From Novosphingobium profundi (GTDB lineage Bacteria > Pseudomonadota > Alphaproteobacteria > Sphingomonadales > Sphingomonadaceae), in assembly GCF_018491765.1 (NCBI RefSeq), contig NZ_JABWCU010000007.1, positions 62,001 through 126,000 of the forward strand: a stretch of 64,000 bases of DNA, written 5' to 3'. Shown here in pieces: positions 28,976 to 37,729 of the stretch. Both the position numbers and the translations under genes were made by a program. A model generated the notes under the pieces. That model had not been told where the DNA came from, searched no databases, and saw nothing but the letters and a program-made list of their open reading frames with translations. Positions within the stretch are counted from its first letter, which is position 1. Every line of letters begins with the position of its first letter.

Positions 28976-31774
28976 TCAGCCTGCCTTGCGAAGCGAACGC
29001 GTATCATTTTCGCCACCCCCGCCACGCGGCGGGGCAAAGATCACCGCGCCATTGCCGTCGAGTTCAAGTGGTTGGACGAATTCGACCCCCATGCGATCCT
29101 CGCGACTCCAGCGCGCACAGGCCTGCATCGCGTAGTCCTGCGCGAGGTAAACGGTAAACTGGGTTCCCACTGGCACATTCCAGAGCCCCTCGACCATCGC
29201 GCCTGTCCGCGAGATGTTGCGGATGGTGCCATTGTAGCTGTGCGAGCCGTGCTCAAGGACGACCTTGCGCAACATCGTCTGGCGCGGCGCGCGCGCCGAA
29301 CGCGGCCCGCGCGCGACCGCGCCGAGGCCCTCCTCGAGCCGCTTGTCGGCGGCCTGCACGCTGAGCGGTCGTTCGTAGATGAAGCCCTGGACGTGGCTGC
29401 ACCCCAGCATGCGCACCAGATCCAGCTCGTCGAGCGTTTCCACGCCTTCGGCGGTGGTTTCCATGCCCAGTGCCTCGGCAAGGCTCACGATCGAGGAGAT
29501 GATCGCGCCGTTGCGGCTGCCCTTCTGGGTCGCGCCGCGCACGAAGCTTTGATCGATCTTGATCTTGTCGAAGGGCGCCTTCTTCAGATAGCCGAGCGAG
29601 GAATAGCCGGTGCCGAAATCATCAAGCGCCAGGCGCACTCCCACCGCCTTCAACGAAGCGAACATGGCTTCCGTCGATTTGTCCTCGCCCAGAAACACGC
29701 TTTCGGTGATTTCGAGCTCGAGCCGGGCAGGCTCGATCCCCGCCGCGGCGATTGCGCTCGTCACGATCGCGGGCAGCGCGGGATTGGCGAATTGCAGCGG
29801 CGAGACGTTGACCGCCACGCGCACGCTTTCGGGCCAGCGCGCGAGGTCGTGGCAGGCCGTGCGCAGCGCCCATTCGCCGATCGGCGCGACCAGCCCGGTG
29901 TCTTCGGCGATCGGCACGAACTTGGCGGGCGAAATGTAGCCGTGAACCGGGTGCTTCCAGCGCAGCAGCGCTTCGAAGCCGGTGATCGTCTCGGTGGTGG
30001 TGCGCACCTGGGGCTGGTAGTGGAGTTCGAGAGCGCCGTGTGCAATGGCATCGCGCAAGTCCTCTTCGAGCTGCTGGCGCTCCTTCGCGTCCGAATGCAA
30101 GTCGCTGTCGTAGAAATGGTGGCGGCCGCGCCCGTTGCCCTTGGCCGCGTAGAGCGCGAGGTCAGCGTTGCGGATGATCTCTTCCGAGCTGCTGCCGTTC
30201 TCCGGGCAGACCGCGATGCCGACCGAAGCCCCGATGATCACGCGCGCGCCCTCGATCGAATAGGGCTGCGAGAGGTTCTCGATGATCCGGCGGGCAAGGT
30301 TGGCCAGCCCCTCGGTGACGTGGTGGCCGGGCAGGATGACCTCGAACTCGTCACCGCCCAGGCGCCCGACGCGCCCATGCTTGCCCACCGTCGAGCGCAG
30401 GCGGTCCGCGACCTGGCGCAGCAGGGCATCGCCAGCCGGGTGGCCCATCGTGTCGTTGACCTGCTTGAAGCGGTCGAGGTCGAGCAGGAACACCGCGCAG
30501 GCACGGCTGTCGATGCGCGGCGCGCCAAGTATCTTCTCGAGCCATTCGGACATCTGGAAGCGGTTGGCGAGCTTGGTCAGCGAATCGAAGCGCGCCAGCT
30601 GCGTGACGTGCTGCTGCGAGCGGCGGGTCTCGGTCAGGTCCGTGCCCGAACCACGAAAGCCCATGAAATTGTTGAACTGGTCAAGGACCGGGCGCCCCGA
30701 AATCGACCACCAGCGCTCGTCCTCCTCGGGCGTCGCCGCGCGCACCGAAAGCTCCTTGAACGAGGAGCGCGTGGAAAGATGGAACACCAGCGTGCGCTCG
30801 TTTTCCCCTTCGTGACCCTGAAGCCGGAACAGGCTCGACAGCGGCTTGCCCATGAGGTCTTCGGGGGCCTTGCGCAGGCGCGCGCAGATATGGGCCGAAA
30901 CATACGTCACCAGCCCGCGCCGGTCGGTTTCCCAGAACCAGCCCTGCCCGGTCTGCTCGTATTCGTTGAGCAGATCTTCGGCGCGGCGCTGTGCGCGTTC
31001 GCGCTCGGAGCGAGCCTCGATCTCGGCGGCGACCTGCTCACTGCGGCGCACCGCCAGGTAAAGTCCGATGACGCTGCCGCTGACGAGGAACACCAGTGAG
31101 GAGAGCGAGCCCGAGACAATCCAGGCGCCGCCCCACAGGGCAACCGTCGCGACGATGATCGAGGCCAGACGCCCTTCGAGCAGCACGGAGGCCATGAGGA
31201 TAAGGATGACGAAGCAGCTCGCGGTCGTGTCCCATTCGAGCGCCACGACGCGCTCTGTCCAGCGCGCGCAGACATAGCCGAACAACCCCATCGGCACCCC
31301 GATCGCGACGATCAGCAGCAGATAGCGCTTCCAGTCGGTGTGGGCGAGTGTCTGCTCGAGGCGGAACAGGTAGGTTCCCATTAGGCAGATCGCGAAGCTG
31401 ATGGTGAGCAAGGCGCACGAAAGAGCGGCGGGCAGGCTGCGCGAGACGAGCCCCATCGTCATCAGGACCGAGCCCATGCAGATGACGATCAGGATCCAGT
31501 TCGCGGGCAACAGATAAAGCAACGGATCGCTTGCCTGTGAGACCGTTCCGCTTGCCAGCGCGAAGTCGGACGTCGGCGTGCGTGCACCCGAGGCCACTCC
31601 GGACGACCCCACCCCCGGCGATGCTACGCCCGGCGATGCCAACCCCGACGATGAACGCGTTGCGGCGCCGGGCGGCGAAACACGCCGCCCAACGACCGAT
31701 TTCTTCTGCGATCCCGAGCGTGAAACACCGAATCGCGCTGCGTCTGTCCGGGGACCAGGTCCCTTTGTGTCCAT
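28976..31774 (-). CDS. Membrane-bound GGDEF-EAL-PilZ cyclic-di-GMP signalling protein
   Basis: A 932-residue protein. Residues 1-75 are low-complexity with SPGVA-type repeats; about 80-260 hold several membrane segments; about 280-390 is a PAS-like domain (GWFWETDRRGLVTYVS); GGDEF near 473 is intact (RLGGDEFEVI); EAL starts near 603 (FEALLRWKHP) with NVSPLQF, ELEITES, DDFGTGYSS and AEGVE also intact; a PilZ-like domain lies at about 828-911 (GTIRNISRTGAMVEG). The motifs are compatible with both c-di-GMP synthesis and hydrolysis, the PilZ part possibly sensing the product. A GGAAG site precedes the ATG. Stimulus and output are unknown. Confidence 0.9.
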   Translation of the reverse strand: MDTKGPGPRTDAARFGVSRSGSQKKSVVGRRVSPPGAATRSSSGLASPGVASPGVGSSGVASGARTPTSDFALASGTVSQASDPLLYLLPANWILIVICMGSVLMTMGLVSRSLPAALSCALLTISFAICLMGTYLFRLEQTLAHTDWKRYLLLIVAIGVPMGLFGYVCARWTERVVALEWDTTASCFVILILMASVLLEGRLASIIVATVALWGGAWIVSGSLSSLVFLVSGSVIGLYLAVRRSEQVAAEIEARSERERAQRRAEDLLNEYEQTGQGWFWETDRRGLVTYVSAHICARLRKAPEDLMGKPLSSLFRLQGHEGENERTLVFHLSTRSSFKELSVRAATPEEDERWWSISGRPVLDQFNNFMGFRGSGTDLTETRRSQQHVTQLARFDSLTKLANRFQMSEWLEKILGAPRIDSRACAVFLLDLDRFKQVNDTMGHPAGDALLRQVADRLRSTVGKHGRVGRLGGDEFEVILPGHHVTEGLANLARRIIENLSQPYSIEGARVIIGASVGIAVCPENGSSSEEIIRNADLALYAAKGNGRGRHHFYDSDLHSDAKERQQLEEDLRDAIAHGALELHYQPQVRTTTETITGFEALLRWKHPVHGYISPAKFVPIAEDTGLVAPIGEWALRTACHDLARWPESVRVAVNVSPLQFANPALPAIVTSAIAAAGIEPARLELEITESVFLGEDKSTEAMFASLKAVGVRLALDDFGTGYSSLGYLKKAPFDKIKIDQSFVRGATQKGSRNGAIISSIVSLAEALGMETTAEGVETLDELDLVRMLGCSHVQGFIYERPLSVQAADKRLEEGLGAVARGPRSARAPRQTMLRKVVLEHGSHSYNGTIRNISRTGAMVEGLWNVPVGTQFTVYLAQDYAMQACARWSREDRMGVEFVQPLELDGNGAVIFAPPRGGGGENDTRSLRKAG

Positions 31775-31886
31775 GGCACTTCCATGCCCTGAAACCGATT
31801 GCGAAACGGTTAAGTGGTAACCGGGCGCCCCGGAAGGTTACGCAGCCCGGCAGTGCGCGCGCGGCCGCCGGGGCCCGACACGAAAT

Positions 31887-31935
31887 CGCCTCCCTCGCCG
31901 CAACCAACCAGAAGGTTGATACGGCAAGGGAGGCG
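31887..31935 (-). terminator. dnaN terminator hairpin
   Basis: CGCCTCCCTCGCCG (31887-31900) pairs with CGGCAAGGGAGGCG (31922-31935), a 14-bp stem with one G-U on the RNA strand, and an inner CAACC/GGTTG stem in the loop. It lies 66 bases after the dnaN stop on the minus strand and is followed by a short ATTT. Confidence 0.75.
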
Positions 31936-32001
31936 CCGGAAATTCCTGTTCCTGGCCTGGGCGCGAACTGGCACGAAAGCCTCGGCCCGCGCGCCGGACA
32001 G

Positions 32002-33120
32002 TCAGACGCGCATGGGCATCAGCACGTAGAGCGCGGGGCTCTTGTCGTTCTGGCGGATCAGCGTCGGCGCCCCGGCGTCGGCCAGGTGCAGCTCGACCGA
32101 ATCGCCTTCGATCTGGCCGAGGATGTCCTTGAGGTAGTTGGCGTTGAAACCGATCTCGAAGCCATCCGCAGCATAATCGGCGGGCACTTCCTCGGCCGCC
32201 GTGCCGTTGTCGGGCGAGGTCACCGAAAGCGTGATGCGGTCGGTGTCGAGCGCCATCTTGACCGCGCGGGTCTTTTCGGTGGCGATCGTTGCGACGCGGT
32301 CGACACCCTCGAAGAAGGCGCGCGGATCGAGCTTCAGAAGCTTGTCGTTCGCGGTCGGGATGACGCGGGTGTAATCGGGGAAGGTACCATCGATCAGCTT
32401 GCTGGTCAGCACCACGCCGGTTTCGCCGCCGAGTGTGAAGCGCACCTTGCTGGCCGAAAGGTCGACGAGGACCTTGGTGTCGAGCGCCTCTTCAAGCAGC
32501 TTGCGCAGTTCGGCCACGCATTTGCGAGGTACGATCACGTCGGGCATGCCGTCCGCGCCGTCCGGGCGGGCGATGGTGAAGCGGGCGAGACGGTGACCGT
32601 CGGTCGCCGCCGCCTTCAGTTCCTCGTCCGAGACGTGGAAGAAGATGCCGTTCAGGTAGTAACGCGTTTCCTCGGTCGAGATCGCGAAACGCGTGCGGTC
32701 GATCATCTGCGCAAGCGTCGAGGCCGGAATCTCGAAACTGGTCGGGAGTTCGCCCTCGGCGATCATCGGAAAGTCGTCACGCGGGAGCGTCGGCAGCTGG
32801 AAGCGGCTGCGCCCGGCCTTGACCACCATGCGGTTGTCGGCGGCGTCGAGGCTGACCTGGCTGCCGTCGGGCAGCTTGCGCGCGATGTCGAAGAGCAAGT
32901 GCGCCGAGACGGTGATTGCGCCCGGCTGCTCCACCGCGACCGCGCTCAGCGTTTCCACGACCTGCAGGTCGAGGTCGGTTGCCATGATGCGCAGCGACGA
33001 GCTGCCCGAGGCTTCGATCAGCACGTTCGAGAGGATGGGAATGGTGTTGCGGCGTTCGACAACGGACTGCACGTGGCTCAGGCAACGCAGCAGCGTGGAA
33101 CGTTCGATGGTGGCCTTCAT
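32002..33120 (-). CDS. dnaN: DNA polymerase III beta subunit (sliding clamp)
   Basis: A 372-residue clamp that holds replicative and repair polymerases on DNA. The N-terminus MKATIERSTLLRCLSHVQSV and the RNTIPILSNVLIEA segment are typical; ATDGHRLARF marks the middle domain; the C-terminus ends in SPALYVLMPMRV, the usual YVLMPMR-type end. I start at 33120; an open frame extends upstream but lies in the promoter region. No dnaA or recF is adjacent. Confidence 0.96.
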   Translation of the reverse strand: MKATIERSTLLRCLSHVQSVVERRNTIPILSNVLIEASGSSSLRIMATDLDLQVVETLSAVAVEQPGAITVSAHLLFDIARKLPDGSQVSLDAADNRMVVKAGRSRFQLPTLPRDDFPMIAEGELPTSFEIPASTLAQMIDRTRFAISTEETRYYLNGIFFHVSDEELKAAATDGHRLARFTIARPDGADGMPDVIVPRKCVAELRKLLEEALDTKVLVDLSASKVRFTLGGETGVVLTSKLIDGTFPDYTRVIPTANDKLLKLDPRAFFEGVDRVATIATEKTRAVKMALDTDRITLSVTSPDNGTAAEEVPADYAADGFEIGFNANYLKDILGQIEGDSVELHLADAGAPTLIRQNDKSPALYVLMPMRV

Positions 33121-33184
33121 AACAGCCTCAGGTCCCCTTTGATCGGCCCGGGAATGTTCACAATCCCCAAAACAAGGACAAATA

Positions 33185-33212
33185 TCTCTAGCGCGCGCGT
33201 TCGATGCGGCAA
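33185..33212 (-). promoter_or_regulatory. Predicted dnaN promoter
   Basis: On the minus strand TTGCCG and TAGAGA are separated by 16 bases, with TAT following, about 65 bases upstream of the dnaN ATG. The form resembles sigma-70-type promoters of alphaproteobacteria and the rpsF promoter proposed below. By eye only. Confidence 0.45.
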
Positions 33213-33323
33213 GCGCGATCTGGACTGCAATTGGTGAATCTGGGGATAATTCCGGGTCTTTTCGTGCTTTTTTCGCCGAGCACCACCGCCCTAATTGCTC
33301 TTGCACTGCAGCAAGGAAGGGCC

Positions 33324-33770
33324 ATGTTCAGCCAGAGACGGGTCCGATCGGGCCGAAACCACGGGAGTCGAGACCCCTTGTCGATCGAAACGCCGAGCAA
33401 GACCTCGGGCACTTTGCATATCCAGCGCAAGGGACCCGATGGCCAGCGCCGCGAAATCACGCTTGAGGAATGGAAGACGGCGGTCGCCGGACACGAGGGC
33501 CTGCGCCTGTCCGACGGCGACGCGCAGCAGGTCAATCCGCTCACCCATGCGGTGATCACGATGCCCAACCGGGGTGGCGATGCCGAAGTCTGGCGCGAGG
33601 ACTGCCAGGACTGGCTGCGCGTGTTCTGGTGGTCGCCGCTGGGCTACGTGAGCTTCCCCGCCCCCGACCCGGCCCAGCGGGTCGAGCAGATCCGCCTCGA
33701 TCTTGCCCGCAGCCTGGCGTTGCATCTCGACGCCAAGATCTACGACGACGAGGGCCGCGAGGCCGACTGA
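33324..33770 (+). CDS. Hypothetical protein
   Basis: A 148-residue soluble protein. The start MFSQRRVRSG is chosen because GGAAGGG lies directly upstream; an earlier in-frame ATG at 33204 lies in the dnaN promoter region. The central and C-terminal part is compact: ITLEEWKTAVAGHEGLRL, AEVWREDCQDWLRVFWW, and LARSLALHLDAKIYDDEG, which looks like a widespread small unknown domain ending in an acidic GDEG-like turn. Divergent from dnaN, convergent with the beta-galactosidase gene. Confidence 0.65.
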   Translation: MFSQRRVRSGRNHGSRDPLSIETPSKTSGTLHIQRKGPDGQRREITLEEWKTAVAGHEGLRLSDGDAQQVNPLTHAVITMPNRGGDAEVWREDCQDWLRVFWWSPLGYVSFPAPDPAQRVEQIRLDLARSLALHLDAKIYDDEGREAD

Positions 33771-33799
33771 ACCCGAACGCGGGTCCGCCTGTTCCCCGC

Positions 33800-35749
33800 T
33801 CAGCGCGCCTGCGCCGAGTGGGGATCGACCTTGGGTTCGGCACCGAGTTCGGCCTTGGCGAGGCCTTCCACGCGCAGCCCCGGACGGCCATAGAGATCGA
33901 ACACGAGGATCTCGTTGCGCCCAGGCTTCAGGAACGCGCCCGGCAGATAGAGCGTGCGCTGCGGCCCCACGTTCCAGTAGCGGCCGAGGTTGTGGCCGTT
34001 GACGAAGACCACGCCCTTGGAGAGCCCGGCGGTATCGAGGAAAGTGTCGCCCGCGCGCTCGACCTCGAACGAAGCCTTGTAGAAGCACGGCCCCTCGCAC
34101 GCGCCCTTGGCAGTCACCTTGGGTGGAGGGTTCATCGGCAACGAATACGTGCTCCAGCCGGAAAGCGTCCGGCCATCGAGCTTGGGCGCGCCGACGAGCC
34201 CCGCGCGCTCACCCGGCAAAGCCGGACCATAGTTCACCCGGCCGGTGTTCTCGACCAGGATCGAGAGCGTCGCCCCGCGCTTGACCGAGGCCAACGTCAG
34301 CGTCGTCTGCTTGAGGCGACGATCGATGGCCCCTTGGAATACGCCGTCGAGATAGATCGCCGCGTAGGCGCGCACTTCGGGCAGCACGAGGTCGACCGGA
34401 TGCTCGGCCCCCTCGCCCAGCTTCGTGCGGTAGAGGATGTAACCGTAGGATTGGCCCACGTCCTCCATCGTCGGCGGGACCTCGCTGCCGGTGGCGACGG
34501 GCGCGGGCAGACGCGACCACAGGCTCTGGCCCTTGCCCAACGCAATCGGGGCCAGCGTGATCGTGCCCGGGTCCTGTGGCACGGGTGGCAGCGCCTCGCC
34601 GGTCACCGACTGGATCGCGTCACGAAAGGCGAAGAACTTGGGCGTTACGCGGCCGTCCTCGGAAAGCGGCGAATCGTAATCGTAGCTGGTGACGTCGGGC
34701 TCGTAGTTGACCTTGGCCCCGGTGGTGTGGTCGGCATTGGCCCCGGCCGCATTGGCGCCCGCCATCCAGCCGAAGCTGGTGCCGCCGGTGAACATATAGA
34801 GGTTCACCGAGGCCCCGGCCTCGAGCATTTGCTTCAGTTCGGCGGCCATCGCCGTGCCGTCGCGGGTTTCGCGTTTCGCGCCCCAGTGGTCGAACCAGCC
34901 GTCCCAATACTCGCCCACGAAAATCGGCGCGCCGGGGCGGAACTTTTCCAACGCCGCGAACGCGCCCTTGGCGCTGCCGGGCGCGAAATTGAGCGCGACG
35001 GGAAGATCGGGCAAGGCCCCTCGCTGCAACAGGTCGGGTCCGTCGGCGGTGAACAGCAGGCGCGGCGAGAAGCCCGCACGCACGAAGGCGGCGCGCATCG
35101 CCTCCATATAGGCATGGTCCTCGCCGTAGGAGCCGTATTCGTTCTCGACCTGTATGCCGATTACCGGCCCGCCATTCGTCTTCTGGAGCGGGGCGACTTC
35201 CTTCGCCAGCGCGTTCAGGTAGCGCTGCGCAGCGGCCATGAAGCCGGGATACTGCGAGCGCACGACCATCTGCGGGTCCTTGTTGAGCCATGGCGGAAGG
35301 CCACCCCAGTCCCATTCGGCGCAGACGTAGGGGCCGGGCCGCACGATCACCATGAGACCCTCTTCGGCCGCCTCGCGGATGAATTCGGCGATGTCGTTCT
35401 GGCCGGTGAAGTCGAACGTGCCCGGCGCGCGCTCGTGCACGTTCCAGAAAGCGTAAGTCTCGATCGTGTTGAGACCCATCGCCCGTGCCTTTTTCAGGCG
35501 GTCGCGCCAGTAGGCGCGCGGGATACGCGGATAGAACATAGAGCCTGAAATGACCTGCCGCCCGGCGACGGCGGCGGGACCGCCCATGGGATCACTGCGA
35601 GGCACTTCACCCGTCACCGCTGCCGAAGCAACTGCCTCTCCGGCCAGCGCCGTTGACGGTGCAAGCAGCGCCCCGGCGAAACCCAGGGCGATGCCCGAGT
35701 GGATCCAACGGCGAAATGGTGGGCGGCGGCCAGGTGATGTCGTGCTCAT
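33800..35749 (-). CDS. Secreted GH35 beta-galactosidase
   Basis: A 649-residue glycoside hydrolase family 35 enzyme removing terminal beta-galactose from polysaccharide or oligosaccharide. The TIM-barrel motifs are GLNTIETYAFWNVHE, RPGPYVCAEWDWGGLP, GIQVENEYGSYG (acid/base Glu204) and FVGEYWDGWFDHWG (nucleophile Glu280). C-terminal beta domains end in a DLYGRPGLRVEG segment. An N-terminal signal (RRWIHSGIALGFAGALLAPS...ALA) implies export. The ATG at 35749 is preferred over 35779. It stands alone with no sugar-transport gene beside it. Confidence 0.92.
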   Translation of the reverse strand: MSTTSPGRRPPFRRWIHSGIALGFAGALLAPSTALAGEAVASAAVTGEVPRSDPMGGPAAVAGRQVISGSMFYPRIPRAYWRDRLKKARAMGLNTIETYAFWNVHERAPGTFDFTGQNDIAEFIREAAEEGLMVIVRPGPYVCAEWDWGGLPPWLNKDPQMVVRSQYPGFMAAAQRYLNALAKEVAPLQKTNGGPVIGIQVENEYGSYGEDHAYMEAMRAAFVRAGFSPRLLFTADGPDLLQRGALPDLPVALNFAPGSAKGAFAALEKFRPGAPIFVGEYWDGWFDHWGAKRETRDGTAMAAELKQMLEAGASVNLYMFTGGTSFGWMAGANAAGANADHTTGAKVNYEPDVTSYDYDSPLSEDGRVTPKFFAFRDAIQSVTGEALPPVPQDPGTITLAPIALGKGQSLWSRLPAPVATGSEVPPTMEDVGQSYGYILYRTKLGEGAEHPVDLVLPEVRAYAAIYLDGVFQGAIDRRLKQTTLTLASVKRGATLSILVENTGRVNYGPALPGERAGLVGAPKLDGRTLSGWSTYSLPMNPPPKVTAKGACEGPCFYKASFEVERAGDTFLDTAGLSKGVVFVNGHNLGRYWNVGPQRTLYLPGAFLKPGRNEILVFDLYGRPGLRVEGLAKAELGAEPKVDPHSAQAR

Positions 35750-35774
35750 GCGCACAGCCTGCCATCGCGAAATA

Positions 35775-35816
35775 ACCAATTCAATACCTTTTACGATCAG
35801 GCATTAAATTGGGTTC
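35775..35816. promoter_or_regulatory. AT-rich imperfect dyad before the beta-galactosidase gene
   Basis: AACCAATTCAATACC (35775-35789) is nearly the complement of GGCATTAAATTGGGTT (35801-35816), with one bulge and two wobble positions. It lies 26 bases before the beta-galactosidase ATG and directly after the stop of the GNAT gene, so it is either an operator for the former or a terminator for the fabD operon. Confidence 0.4.
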
Positions 35817-35819
35817 GAT

Positions 35820-36287
35820 CTACAGCGTCTTGGCCATGCAGATCGACTGGGCGCGTCCCACGTAGCGCCCGTAAGGCGCGCATTCGCGGTAGCCGTGGCG
35901 TTCGTAGAAGGCGACCGCGCGCTGGTTCACGCGCCGGGTCGACAGGCGCACGGCGCGGTAGCCATCGATGCCGCGCGCCCGCTCCTCAAGAGCGGCCAGC
36001 AGCGCCGCGCCGCAGCCCTGCTCGGCGTACATGCGCTTGATCTCGGCAACGCGTTCACCGCCATCGTCCGAAAGCGGGCGATAGGCGCCGCAGCCGATCA
36101 CCGTGCCCGCGCCGTCGCGCGCGAGCAGCAGTACCGCGCCAGGCCCTGTTGCGTCGCACGGATCGAACGACGAGGTCCCGGCATCGCCGGTCAGCGCTTC
36201 GAGCGCACGCGAAAGGCGGGCCATCACCTCGCCTGCCTCGGCTCCCCGGGGATCGCACGGCGCGATCCCCGGGGCGGGTATGCTCAT
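35820..36287 (-). CDS. GNAT family N-acetyltransferase
   Basis: A 155-residue GNAT protein. Seen: GAVLLLARDGAGTVIGCGAY (strands 2-4), ERVAEIKRMYAEQGCGAALL with the acetyl-CoA-binding loop, and VRLSTRRVNQRAVAFYERHG near the C-terminus. The substrate is unknown. It starts 11 bases after the fabG stop and is the last gene of the fabD operon. Confidence 0.85.
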   Translation of the reverse strand: MSIPAPGIAPCDPRGAEAGEVMARLSRALEALTGDAGTSSFDPCDATGPGAVLLLARDGAGTVIGCGAYRPLSDDGGERVAEIKRMYAEQGCGAALLAALEERARGIDGYRAVRLSTRRVNQRAVAFYERHGYRECAPYGRYVGRAQSICMAKTL

Positions 36288-36298
36288 CCCGTCGCGGA

Positions 36299-37063
36299 TC
36301 AGATCATCACCATGCCGCCGTTGACATGGATCGTCTGGCCGGTGACGTAGCCGGCTTCCTTCGAGGCGAGGTAGCAGGCGGCAGCGGCAATGTCGTCGCC
36401 CGCGCCCATGCGGCCCATCGGGATCTTCGCGTTGAGCGCGTCCTTCTGCGCATCGGGCAGCACTTCGGTCATCGCCGTAGCGATGAAGCCGGGCGCGATG
36501 CAGTTGACGGTCACGCCGCGGCTGGCGAGTTCCTGCGCAAGGCTCTTCGACATCGCGGTGATGCCGCCCTTGGCCGCGCAGTAGTTCATCTGGCCCGGGT
36601 TACCCGTGGTGCCCACCACCGAGGTGACGTTGATGATGCGCCCGAAGCGGGCCTTCATCATCGGCTTGGTGGCAGCGCGCATCAGGCGGAAGGTCGATTC
36701 CAGGTTGATCTTGATGACCTGGTCCCATTCCTCGTCCTTCATGCGCATCGCGAGGTTGTCGCGCGTGATGCCGGCATTGTTGACGAGGATGTCGATCTTG
36801 CCGAGCGCCTCGAGCGCGGCGGGCACCAGCTTCTCGACCTGCTCCACATCCGAGAGGTTGCAGGGGATCGCGACGTGATCGACTTCCTGCGGGGCCTGCG
36901 GGGTGTGCTCGTCGAGTTCCTCGCGAAAGGCGCGCAGCTTGTCCGCGTTCGAGCCCGAGATGGCGAGGCGCGCACCTTGCGCAGCCAGCTTGCGTGCGAT
37001 CGACGAACCGATGCCGCCGCTGGCGCCGGTGACGAGGGCGGTCATTCCGTGAAGGTCAAACAT
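36299..37063 (-). CDS. fabG: 3-oxoacyl-[ACP] reductase
   Basis: A 254-residue short-chain dehydrogenase reducing 3-oxoacyl-ACP with NADPH in fatty-acid elongation. The NADPH-binding ALVTGASGGIGSSIARKL, the NNAG strand, the catalytic Ser in NVTSVVGTTG and the Y-x3-K in MNYCAAKGGITAMSK are all present. The ATG at 37063 has AAGGA at correct spacing; the upstream ATG at 37069 sits on that site. It is in an operon with fabD two genes upstream, supporting the assignment over other SDRs. Confidence 0.93.
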   Translation of the reverse strand: MFDLHGMTALVTGASGGIGSSIARKLAAQGARLAISGSNADKLRAFREELDEHTPQAPQEVDHVAIPCNLSDVEQVEKLVPAALEALGKIDILVNNAGITRDNLAMRMKDEEWDQVIKINLESTFRLMRAATKPMMKARFGRIINVTSVVGTTGNPGQMNYCAAKGGITAMSKSLAQELASRGVTVNCIAPGFIATAMTEVLPDAQKDALNAKIPMGRMGAGDDIAAAACYLASKEAGYVTGQTIHVNGGMVMI

Positions 37064-37082
37064 GCTCATTCCTTAAATGCGT

Positions 37083-37679
37083 TCATTCGGGTTTTCGGGC
37101 CAGGAACTGGACCACCGCGCCGAGACCCTGGTGGAAGGCCCCTTCGTTGACCTCGCGCAGCGTTTCGGCGGCGTGGAGGATGGTCAGTTCCGAGAAATCG
37201 TCTTCGAGAAAGGCCGCGCGCATCAGCATGTCCGCCTGCGCACCCGAGGGCCCGCCGCGTCCAGGTTGCTGAAGCGTGTCGGGCGTATAGGCTTCGATCA
37301 GCACGGTGCCGCCGGGCTTGAGCGCCTTCGCCACGCGGGCGTGGAGGTTAGCGCGCAAGGCGGGCGGAAAGTGCGCGAAGATCGCCACCACACTGTCCCA
37401 GCGCGCCTCACCAAGGTCGTACGCGGCGAGATCGGCCACTTCGGTGGTGATCGCCACGCCGCGGCTGGCCGCCAGTTCCTGCGCCTTGCCCATGCCCACC
37501 GCCGACTGGTCGACGGCGGTGACGGCAAGGCCCTGCTGGGCCAGCCAGACCGCGTTGCGCCCCTGCCCTTCGGCCAGGCACAGGCAGGTGCCCTTCTTCA
37601 GATCGTCAAAGCGGGCGACCAGCCAGTCGTTGGGCTGGGTGCCATAGGCGAAGTCGGTGGCGTAGCGCTCGTCCCACAT
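37083..37679 (-). CDS. Class I SAM-dependent methyltransferase
   Basis: A 198-residue methyltransferase resembling the TehB/tellurite-type group: MWDERYATDFAYGTQPNDWL at the N-terminus, the SAM motif CLCLAEGQGRNAVWLAQQG, VTAVDQSAVG and ALKPGGTVLIEAY. The substrate is unknown; the fatty-acid operon position may suggest a lipid, but related proteins have diverse roles. It is spaced 50 bases from fabD and 19 from fabG, so it is inserted between them. Confidence 0.87.
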   Translation of the reverse strand: MWDERYATDFAYGTQPNDWLVARFDDLKKGTCLCLAEGQGRNAVWLAQQGLAVTAVDQSAVGMGKAQELAASRGVAITTEVADLAAYDLGEARWDSVVAIFAHFPPALRANLHARVAKALKPGGTVLIEAYTPDTLQQPGRGGPSGAQADMLMRAAFLEDDFSELTILHAAETLREVNEGAFHQGLGAVVQFLARKPE

Positions 37680-37729
37680 GGGTGAACTCCTCGTGTCCAG
37701 ACTGCCTTGCGGCTCCCAGCTATAACGCC

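Noticed and set aside
32002..33120. Replication-origin region because dnaN is present
   Set aside because: No dnaA, recF or gyrB next to it and no DnaA-box cluster around it; in many Alphaproteobacteria dnaN lies away from the origin.
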